From the NCBI RefSeq assembly GCF_002007605.1, contig NZ_CP019799.1:3326001-3390000 (forward strand): a stretch of 64,000 bases of DNA, in the 5' to 3' direction. Every line of letters starts with the position of its first letter. Position 1 is the stretch's first letter. The position numbers were made by a program, and so were the translations under genes. This stretch comes from Cellvibrio sp. PSBB023 (GTDB taxonomy: Bacteria > Pseudomonadota > Gammaproteobacteria > Pseudomonadales > Cellvibrionaceae). The notes under the pieces are model-generated. The model saw only the letters and a list, made by a program, of their open reading frames with translations, had not been told where the DNA came from and did no database searches. Shown piece after piece: positions 56,944 to 64,000 of this stretch.

Positions 56944-59900
56944 ATGAATAAGATTGGTCGTTTTTTTACCCACCCGGTAGTGATTTCATTAATCGGCCTG
57001 CTACTCGTCGCATTACTGATTTGGTTCGCCGGACCGCACATTAAATTTGGAGCTGATAATCAGGCTCCTCTGGCCGACCCAGTGACTCGCCTATTGTTGA
57101 TCATGGCAGCAATTATTTTGTGGGGATTAAATAATTTACGCCTGCAGATGATGACAAATCGCAACAATAAGACTTTGGTTACTGAATTACAGAGTAATAA
57201 TTCTTATGTACAGGCGGATGTGGCATCGGAGCAAGCAGCGGATGAGATTGCCCAGATTAATGATCGTTTTCGCCAGGCACTGGATACGCTAAATAAACTG
57301 AAATTTGCGGGAAAAGGAAAGAAGAAAGCGCTTTACCAATTGCCTTGGTACATTATTGTCGGTCCACCCGGATCGGGGAAAACAACAGCGTTAGTCAATT
57401 CAGGACTTGAGTTTCCACTTGCTGATCAATTTGGAAAGGGAGCATTGCAAGGCGTCGGTGGTACACGCAACTGCGATTGGTGGTTTACCAATGAAGCAGT
57501 ATTGATCGATACAGCAGGCCGTTACACCACTCAAGATAGCCATAAGGTAGTTGACAGTTCCGCATGGGAAGGGTTTTTAGCCTTACTCAAACGCAACCGC
57601 CGTCGCCGTCCGGTCAATGGCGTTATTGTGGCCATCAGTCTTCAGGATCTATTACTGCAGACTGAGGAAGAACGTTTAATGCATGCCAAAACTATTAGAA
57701 CACGTCTGGATGAATTGATGGAGAAGCTGGAAATTCGTTTTCCTGTTTATCTGCTATTTACCAAGTCGGATTTGGTTTCTGGTTTCAGCGAATTTTTTGA
57801 AGACTTGGGGAAAGAAGAGCGCGAACAGGTATGGGGTATTTCTCTGCCCAATGCCCCCAAACCCTCACAGAGTCCTGATTTTGATTTTCTGGGCCAAGAG
57901 CTGAGAAATCTATCGCGACGCTTGCATGATCGTGTTATTGGGCGGATGCAACAAGAGCGTGACGTTAGACGTTGTGCAGCTATCGAGAGTTTTCCATTAC
58001 AAATGGAAAACCTGTATCAAATCGCAGAATTTTTTGTTAAACGCACTTTTGCACAAAATCGCTTTCAATTTCAGCCCTATCTGCGCGGAGTTTATTTCTC
58101 AAGTGGCACACAGGATGGAACACCAATTGATCGTTTAATGACATCAGTCTCTGCAAATTTTGGTTTTGCACGAGAGGCCACGCAAGCTGCTAATCAACGC
58201 GGAAAAAGTTTTTTCATTGCGCGATTGTTCCGTGAAGTTATTTTCCCCGAGTCTGAATTAGTTGGCACGAATATGCGTTATGAACGCGCCATTCGCTGGT
58301 CACAAAATGCTGCCTATGCGGGAATCGCTGCAGTAACATTGTTAATTGTGTTGCTATGGAGTGGTAGCGTTACGCGCAATAGCCTGTATATGAGCGAAGT
58401 GAGAGAGCAGATTGCGAGCTTTAAAGCTGAGGAGAAAAAAACCAGCGGTTGGAATACCGATGCAAGCGCCACATTACCCGCATTAAATGCGCTGGCCAGT
58501 GCAAGCAGTGTTTATGACAAAGAATCCCACCCTTGGTTAAGCGGTATGGGCTTGTACGATGATCGTGTTGACCGGGAGGCTGATCGTTTATATCAACAAA
58601 AATTGAAAACTCTATTCTTACCGCAACTGTTACGTACCTTGGAGCAAGTGATTCAACAGGGCGATCCTGAAGGCGATTTATATCAAACGTTTCGCATTTA
58701 TATTATGTTCAATGCATTGGAGCATATGAACAAATCGCTTGTAAAAAGCTGGTTTGAAAATCAGTGGGATAAACACTATGGAGATAACAGTGTACAGCGT
58801 ACTGAATTGCAAAATCACCTTGATGCATTATTACTGAATGATATTCCACCTTCTACATTAAATGCTTCTGTGGTTACACAAACACGGGCAACCTTATTGC
58901 GTATTCCGGTTGCGCAGCGAATTTATAGCCGCATTAAAGCAGATCCACAGTTCAACCAAACAGTGAATGTGCTTAATTTTTATGGGGAGTCTGTACGCTC
59001 CACGTTTAAAATGGACAGCGCAAACCAACTCGCATTTACTATCCCTGTATTATTTACTATACAAGGCTATCAGAATCTGGACTTATCACCTGACTCAACA
59101 TTATTTGCTGATGTCGCAGATGAGGAGTGGGTACTGGGTGGAACTGATAATCAGGCATTGATCAATCGCGATGTAAAAGCTATCAGTGAACAGGTCAAGA
59201 ATTTTTATCTGGCCGATTACAGCAATACCTGGCTAACCATCCACAATGCCTTACATGTTTCAAGCTTTGGCAATTTGCGTGATTTAAATACTGCACTCTC
59301 AACCTTCGTAGATCCGGTATATTCACCTCTTATCTCTATATTAGACGTTGCCAAAACCAACACCCAACTCACACCTCCGCTACTCGATGCCGCCGCGGAT
59401 AAAATTAATACTGGAATTGCAGGCCAGGCAGTTAATTACCTTGCCGATAAAGTCGAGGGAACTATTGTTGATAAGCGCTTTAGTGATTTACATGCACTTA
59501 TTCAGCAGTCATCACGCGGGCCAGCACCGATTACTTCCACTATGCAGCAACTGGAAGCATTAAAAATATTTGTGCAAGAGATAGCTCTCTCTCCTGACAG
59601 CGAGAAAAAGTCATTCGAAATTGCAAAAGCACGTTATGAAAGTGGTGCCGCCAATCCAGTGACTGCATTGCGTACGTTTGCTAAATCTACCCCCGAGCCA
59701 GTACAGCGTTGGTTAACCACTGTGTCAGATGAAACATGGCAGGTCATCATGCGCTCAGCACATCAATACGTTAATAAAGAATGGCGTGCCCGTGTGTACC
59801 AAACTTATTCACAAGGTTTGGCAGGACGCTATCCCCTTAATCGCAACGCCAGCGATGAACTGGCATTACTGGACTTTAGTGGATTTTTTAAGCCCCAAGG

Positions 59901-60480
59901 CACTGTGGATCAATTTGTAAAAGAGTTTGTCGATCCGTTTATTGATAGGCGCAGTAATTGGGCCAATAAAACAGTGGACGGCTACGCCATAGGTTTTTCA
60001 TCTGTCACCCTTAATCAATTGCAGCGAGCAACCAATATTCGCGATGTGTTTTTTCGTCAGAATCCGGAAACACCCAGCATCAGTTTAGAGCTACGCCCCT
60101 TTACCATGAATAAAGATGATGCGCTGTTTACGCTCGACCTGGGTGATCAGCGGTTGACCTATAACCATGGCCCCAAATTTTGGAAGCCCGTTAGCTGGTC
60201 AGGGCAAAATGATTCCCGTCGTATTCGAGTTATTTTTGAAGATCTGAACGGCGCTCAATTTGATAAATCCTATACCGGCCCATGGGCATGGTTCCGTTTA
60301 ATGGACGCATCCAACATTCAATCTACACCGCAATCCAATATTTATTTGATTACCTTTGCACAGGATATAGACACAAGCGCATCTACACGAAAAATTGTTT
60401 ATGAAGGTCGTGCAACCAGCATTCACAACCCATTTAAAAATGATTTGCTGGAATCATTCCGTTGTCCGGAGTCAATTTAG
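56944..60480 (+). CDS. tssM: TssM inner-membrane protein (IcmF family)
   Basis: Large membrane-complex subunit of 1,178 residues spanning the inner membrane and reaching TssJ. Two N-terminal transmembrane helices (about 12-30 and 47-63) and a third near 455-475 (AAVTLLIVLLW) flank a cytoplasmic NTPase domain with an intact Walker A GPPGSGKTT at residue 140. The periplasmic part contains the IcmF-related and C-terminal VasK-type domains (PLNRNASDELALLDFSGFF near 960, FELRPFTM-like block near 1050, GPWAWFRLMDAS near 1118). A spacer of about 100 bases separates it from tssL; tagF begins right after its stop. Confidence 0.95.
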   Translation: MNKIGRFFTHPVVISLIGLLLVALLIWFAGPHIKFGADNQAPLADPVTRLLLIMAAIILWGLNNLRLQMMTNRNNKTLVTELQSNNSYVQADVASEQAADEIAQINDRFRQALDTLNKLKFAGKGKKKALYQLPWYIIVGPPGSGKTTALVNSGLEFPLADQFGKGALQGVGGTRNCDWWFTNEAVLIDTAGRYTTQDSHKVVDSSAWEGFLALLKRNRRRRPVNGVIVAISLQDLLLQTEEERLMHAKTIRTRLDELMEKLEIRFPVYLLFTKSDLVSGFSEFFEDLGKEEREQVWGISLPNAPKPSQSPDFDFLGQELRNLSRRLHDRVIGRMQQERDVRRCAAIESFPLQMENLYQIAEFFVKRTFAQNRFQFQPYLRGVYFSSGTQDGTPIDRLMTSVSANFGFAREATQAANQRGKSFFIARLFREVIFPESELVGTNMRYERAIRWSQNAAYAGIAAVTLLIVLLWSGSVTRNSLYMSEVREQIASFKAEEKKTSGWNTDASATLPALNALASASSVYDKESHPWLSGMGLYDDRVDREADRLYQQKLKTLFLPQLLRTLEQVIQQGDPEGDLYQTFRIYIMFNALEHMNKSLVKSWFENQWDKHYGDNSVQRTELQNHLDALLLNDIPPSTLNASVVTQTRATLLRIPVAQRIYSRIKADPQFNQTVNVLNFYGESVRSTFKMDSANQLAFTIPVLFTIQGYQNLDLSPDSTLFADVADEEWVLGGTDNQALINRDVKAISEQVKNFYLADYSNTWLTIHNALHVSSFGNLRDLNTALSTFVDPVYSPLISILDVAKTNTQLTPPLLDAAADKINTGIAGQAVNYLADKVEGTIVDKRFSDLHALIQQSSRGPAPITSTMQQLEALKIFVQEIALSPDSEKKSFEIAKARYESGAANPVTALRTFAKSTPEPVQRWLTTVSDETWQVIMRSAHQYVNKEWRARVYQTYSQGLAGRYPLNRNASDELALLDFSGFFKPQGTVDQFVKEFVDPFIDRRSNWANKTVDGYAIGFSSVTLNQLQRATNIRDVFFRQNPETPSISLELRPFTMNKDDALFTLDLGDQRLTYNHGPKFWKPVSWSGQNDSRRIRVIFEDLNGAQFDKSYTGPWAWFRLMDASNIQSTPQSNIYLITFAQDIDTSASTRKIVYEGRATSIHNPFKNDLLESFRCPESI

Positions 60481-61218
60481 ATGATTAACGCTAATACCGT
60501 AGGCCTGTTCGGAAAATTGCCGGCGCATGGTGATTTTATTTATCGCAATCTACCAAGCAATTTTATTAATGCCTGGGATGCGTGGCTGCAAGGCTTTGTG
60601 GGAAGCTCACAAGAACAAATTGGCGAATCCTGGCTGGATGTTTATCTCACAAGTCCCATTTGGCGATTTGTATTATCGGACGGTGTTATTGATAACCACC
60701 AATGGGCGGGAATTATGTTACCCAGTGTTGATCGCGTAGGGCGCTATTTTCCTTTTTCTGTTGCTGCGCGCCTTACTAATAATGCAAATTCTTTTGACGT
60801 GATAAGGCAAAGCAGCTGGTTTGATGCAATAGAACAGATTGCATTAAAGGCCTTGGCGGGGCAGTTACAAATTGATGATCTTACTCTTGAACTGAATCAG
60901 CATAAGCTCGACGTAAAATCAGCTTATCAACCTGCTGCAACAGCGCCGGAGCAGCAAGCAATATTCATCCCTTTACAACAGGATGCTGCCCCAGTGGAGA
61001 CTGTGTTTCCATTGTTGATGGATGCGGTATGCAAGCAGCAATTCGCCAGCTATTCGGTATGGTCCACGGCTTATGGCTCCCAATTGGTAGATCCCTGCCT
61101 GTTCTATACCCGAGGCTTACCTCAACTACGGGGTATTGCAGCAATGTTGGATGGGCAATGGGCAACACGAGGCTGGCATCAACCTTACCAATGCAAATCT
61201 CACTCAACGTCGATCTAA
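60481..61218 (+). CDS. tagF: TagF T6SS regulator
   Basis: A 245-residue protein of the TagF/ImpM family, which represses T6SS assembly post-translationally in Pseudomonas. Family features are VGLFGKLPAHGDFIYRNLP near 7-25, FINAWDAWLQGFV near 28-40, and the VLSDGVIDNHQWAGIMLPSVDRVGRYFPF block in parts near 60-90. It begins at the first base after the tssM stop, so expression is coupled. It precedes pppA and ppkA. Confidence 0.92.
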   Translation: MINANTVGLFGKLPAHGDFIYRNLPSNFINAWDAWLQGFVGSSQEQIGESWLDVYLTSPIWRFVLSDGVIDNHQWAGIMLPSVDRVGRYFPFSVAARLTNNANSFDVIRQSSWFDAIEQIALKALAGQLQIDDLTLELNQHKLDVKSAYQPAATAPEQQAIFIPLQQDAAPVETVFPLLMDAVCKQQFASYSVWSTAYGSQLVDPCLFYTRGLPQLRGIAAMLDGQWATRGWHQPYQCKSHSTSI

Positions 61219-61232
61219 GTATTTAATTCACG

Positions 61233-62021
61233 GTGATCATGTTAATGACAGATACAACCTATAGACGCCCAATTAGCTGGGTGAGCGGTGTACGAACAGA
61301 TGTAGGTTGCGTACGCACAGTTAATGAAGATGCAGTGCTCGCAAAACCGGACGTTGGCCTGTGGGCCGTTGCAGATGGTATGGGTGGCCATAAGGTAGGT
61401 GACATTGCCAGTAGTAAAATTGTAGATGCTCTTGCTGCCCTCAGTGCCTCCACAAGTTTGGGAGATTGTGTTGATGTCATTGAAGACTGTTTGCTTGAGG
61501 TCAACCAGTTAATGCTGGAATACGCACAAATCATGTTTGACGGTAGCACCATGGGTAGCACTGTCGTTGTTATGGTTATCAAAGGAAGAGTTGGCGCATG
61601 TTTATGGGTGGGAGATTCTCGCTTGTATCGCTTGCGCAACCAGCAATTAGTACAGCTCTCGCGCGACCACAGTCAACTGGAGGAAATGATTGAGCTTGGT
61701 TTGATTACACGAGAAGGCAGTGATAACCATCCCAACCGCAACGTCATTACACGCGCAGTAGGTGTTGAAACACCGCTGTATGTTGACGTATCCCTCTTTA
61801 CCACACAAGTTGGCGACAGTTTTTTGTTATGCAGTGACGGTCTCTACAATGCTGTCAGCCATGATGACATTGTGGAATCAATGAAGCTCCGCGATGTACA
61901 ACAAAGTACAGATGAATTGATTGAAAAAGCGCTTGAACAAGGCGCCAGGGATAATGTTTCTGTGATTGTAGTTAAAGGCAATCCAGGTAGAGTGTCTGCT
62001 GCAGATAGCACGCAGGGATAG
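61233..62021 (+). CDS. pppA: PppA, PP2C-type phosphatase of T6SS
   Basis: Reverses threonine phosphorylation by PpkA. The 262-residue protein is a complete PP2C domain: TDVGCVRTVNEDAVL near 22-36, VADGMGGHKVGD near 46-57 with metal-binding Asp, GSTMGSTVVVMVI near 105, VGDSRLYRL near 125, LLCSDGLYNAV near 190 and DNVSVIVVKG near 242. The frame opens with a GTG at 61233; ATGs at 61239 or 61245 are more likely starts. No membrane segment. Confidence 0.92.
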   Translation: MIMLMTDTTYRRPISWVSGVRTDVGCVRTVNEDAVLAKPDVGLWAVADGMGGHKVGDIASSKIVDALAALSASTSLGDCVDVIEDCLLEVNQLMLEYAQIMFDGSTMGSTVVVMVIKGRVGACLWVGDSRLYRLRNQQLVQLSRDHSQLEEMIELGLITREGSDNHPNRNVITRAVGVETPLYVDVSLFTTQVGDSFLLCSDGLYNAVSHDDIVESMKLRDVQQSTDELIEKALEQGARDNVSVIVVKGNPGRVSAADSTQG

Positions 62022-62057
62022 GGTAAGACTGGGCAACAGGACAGCGGTAACACCATA

Positions 62058-64000
62058 ATGAATGATTCAATCGACAATAAAACGCAGATAAAGCCGTCGC
62101 TTATTAAAAATGTGCATGAAGACGATAAGACCCGATTTGCGCCGGTAAAAAAAGACGCTGCAATCGATGACGAAAAAACGCGCATCCAACTTGCCAAGCA
62201 ACATAGTGGTCACAGCGCTGATAAAACCCGTTTTATGCCGCAACAGCAGGCCGCTCGTAATGCTGCCTCCGTAACGGACTCCAGTCCGGACGAAAAAACT
62301 CGTATCAACATTACGCCTTATTCAGAACAAGCAACAAATAATCATTTTACATCGCAGGGTTCTATTGAAGAACACACTGTACTCAAAGGGCGTTTCGTAT
62401 TAGAAGAACTTCTTGGTGCAGGAGGAATGGGGGTCGTTTATAAAGCCAAGGATTTACTCAAAATTGAGGCTCAAGACCGCGATCCTTATGTCGCAATCAA
62501 AGTACTTATCGATGAATTTAAGGCCCATCCTGAAGCGTTTATTGCACTGCAGCGCGAATCTCGCAAAACCCAACGCATAGCCCACCCAAATATCGTCACT
62601 GTGTACGATTTTGACCGCGATGGCGATACGGTCTTTATGACCATGGAATACCTGGATGGGAAGCCACTCGACAAACTAATTGCACAGTACCGTTCTGTCG
62701 GTTTGCCGCATTCCGAGGTGATTAAAATCATTGAAGGCATGTGTGCTGCACTGATCTATGCACATGCGCAACACATTATTCACTCTGATTTCAAACCGGG
62801 AAACATTTTTGTTAATAACAAGGGAATTGCCAAAGTAATTGATTTTGGCATTGCGCGTGCGGTCGCCAAAGTTGAACATCGTGAAGAAAGTATTGATGAC
62901 CGTACGGTATTCGACGCAGGCAACCTCGGAGCATTAACTCCTGCCTATGCCAGTTTGGAAATGCTCGAAGGGAAAAACCCTGATGTGCGCGATGATATAT
63001 ACGCACTGGGTTGTATAGCCTATGAGCTATTTACCGGATCACACCCCTTTAACCGGGTACATGCTGACGAAGCAAAACGCCAAAAACTTAAACCAAAAAA
63101 AATACCCGGATTAAGTAAACGACAATGGCGGGCAATAGAACATGCCCTGGCATTTGATCGGGAAAGTAGAACCCAATCCGTGGAGCTTTTTTGGCAAGAA
63201 TTTACTCGCTCTGCAAGCCGTGCAGGAATGTTCTTTTTATTGGCTGCTTTAATGCTGGGTGGAGCAGCAGGTGCCTATTATCAATTTAAACCCGCACCAA
63301 CAGTAACGCTCTCCGAAGATCAGGTACGCAATGAAATCGAGCAGAAATTGCGCCTTGAAATGAAAAAGAAAGCCATTGCCGAACTCTATGCGCAAGCCAG
63401 CTTTACGCTGGAATGGGAAAACCAGGTGTGGCTTGAAATACAAGAATTACGTCAACTATTGGGTAGGGCTGATTCATGGTTACTCACACATGAGAGCAAT
63501 TTCTATGCACTCTATTTACAAAAAATAGAGGCTGCCTTAACTAAGGATGAATTAGAAAATGCTCAACTATGGCATACCAATGCGATTCGATATGCCGGAG
63601 ACGAAGCCTTGTTGAGTGAACTTGCAAAAAAAATCAGTGCAGCCCTAACTGAACGTGAACGTCAAGCGCTGGCACGTCAGCAGCAACAGGCATTGATCGC
63701 CTTGGAACAAGAGCGATTAACAAAAGAAAAACAACTAAAACTGCAAGAAGAAAAATCCCAGGCAAAACAACACTCTGATTTTGAAGCAGCACTCGCTAAC
63801 GTCAATAAACCACTTCTCTGTAACAGCACCATTGATATGCGCGACTTTGAAATTGCCATTGCAAAATTGCGCTCACTTAATCCCCTTAGGTATAAGCAAG
63901 AAGAGCCGGGCATTGTGGCAGCAATGGCACAATGTATTAAGAAAATAGGCGCCACATTTCCGGATCGGGCAGAAGTGATTAAGAGACAAGCGCTGCGGTT
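62058..64000 (+). CDS. ppkA: PpkA, membrane Ser/Thr kinase of T6SS (runs off the window)
   Basis: Kinase that triggers T6SS assembly through TagH. The N-terminal 105 residues are a flexible tail with five K-T motifs (Thr9, 25, 41, 57, 81). The kinase domain spans about 110-385: glycine loop GAGGMG at 120-125, Lys148 in VAIK, catalytic loop HSDFKPGN with Asp244 (a non-RD kinase, Ser in place of Arg), and DFG at 262-264. A transmembrane helix near 392-410 is followed by a predicted periplasmic, coiled-coil-rich region (Glu/Gln/Arg-rich near 530-570) and further sequence up to the edge, where the gene is incomplete. It starts 37 bases after pppA with a weak ribosome site. Confidence 0.9.
   Translation, partial: MNDSIDNKTQIKPSLIKNVHEDDKTRFAPVKKDAAIDDEKTRIQLAKQHSGHSADKTRFMPQQQAARNAASVTDSSPDEKTRINITPYSEQATNNHFTSQGSIEEHTVLKGRFVLEELLGAGGMGVVYKAKDLLKIEAQDRDPYVAIKVLIDEFKAHPEAFIALQRESRKTQRIAHPNIVTVYDFDRDGDTVFMTMEYLDGKPLDKLIAQYRSVGLPHSEVIKIIEGMCAALIYAHAQHIIHSDFKPGNIFVNNKGIAKVIDFGIARAVAKVEHREESIDDRTVFDAGNLGALTPAYASLEMLEGKNPDVRDDIYALGCIAYELFTGSHPFNRVHADEAKRQKLKPKKIPGLSKRQWRAIEHALAFDRESRTQSVELFWQEFTRSASRAGMFFLLAALMLGGAAGAYYQFKPAPTVTLSEDQVRNEIEQKLRLEMKKKAIAELYAQASFTLEWENQVWLEIQELRQLLGRADSWLLTHESNFYALYLQKIEAALTKDELENAQLWHTNAIRYAGDEALLSELAKKISAALTERERQALARQQQQALIALEQERLTKEKQLKLQEEKSQAKQHSDFEAALANVNKPLLCNSTIDMRDFEIAIAKLRSLNPLRYKQEEPGIVAAMAQCIKKIGATFPDRAEVIKRQALR

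Overview
The window looks like a chromosomal accessory region of a Gram-negative gammaproteobacterium. It carries outer-membrane lipoproteins, a two-partner secretion pair and a complete type VI secretion system (T6SS). Moderate GC, LodA-like genes and many TPR lipoproteins made me think of Cellvibrionaceae (Cellvibrio/Saccharophagus relatives), but that placement is a guess. No rRNA, tRNA, CRISPR array, transposase or integrase was seen.

Layout. (1) 1-6.4 kb, minus strand: an operon of a large unrecognised protein, a c-type haem lipoprotein, a LodA-like quinone-cofactor oxidase and its LodB-like flavoprotein. The haem protein and the LodA-like gene each carry one frameshift. (2) 6.7-17.3 kb, minus strand: a T6SS payload module. 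In transcription order it is hcp, vgrG, DUF6484, DUF2169, DUF4150 (PAAR-like), a TIGR02270-type repeat protein, a ketoacyl-synthase-like protein, a Tle1-type phospholipase effector and two tandem DUF2931 immunity lipoproteins. The second immunity gene still carries a fragment of the effector 3' end. (3) 17.5-39.3 kb, minus strand: a surface-protein island with a 3,990-residue TpsA exoprotein and its TpsB transporter, a beta-propeller-like lipoprotein, a 77-residue exported protein and three TPR proteins. (4) 39.4-52.1 kb, minus strand: the T6SS arm tssA-tssB-tssC-tssC'-tssE-tssF-tssG-clpV, followed by a DUF6795 protein and a class-3 lipase. (5) 52.4-64 kb, plus strand: the divergent arm tagH-tssJ-tssK-tssL-tssM-tagF-pppA-ppkA; ppkA runs off the window.

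How it fits together. All 13 core Tss functions are present: TssJLM membrane complex, TssKEFG plus VgrG baseplate, TssBC sheath, Hcp tube, TssA and ClpV, with a DUF4150 tip. TagH (FHA domain), PpkA (kinase), PppA (phosphatase) and TagF form the threonine-phosphorylation switch. The DUF2169/DUF6484/DUF4150/TIGR02270/ketoacyl-synthase-like genes probably load the Tle1 lipase on the VgrG tip. A second lipase beside clpV is a probable second effector.

Most notable signals: a near-periodic array of five K-T motifs at the PpkA N-terminus, matched by the same motif in TssL; the effector-tail remnant that records how the immunity gene was duplicated; 483-bp repeats and a lone cysteine pair in the giant TpsA; a shared upstream element in front of tpsA and a neighbouring lipoprotein gene; a CRP-type site before hcp; a second TssC paralogue; and a ketoacyl-synthase-like protein that seems to have lost both catalytic histidines.
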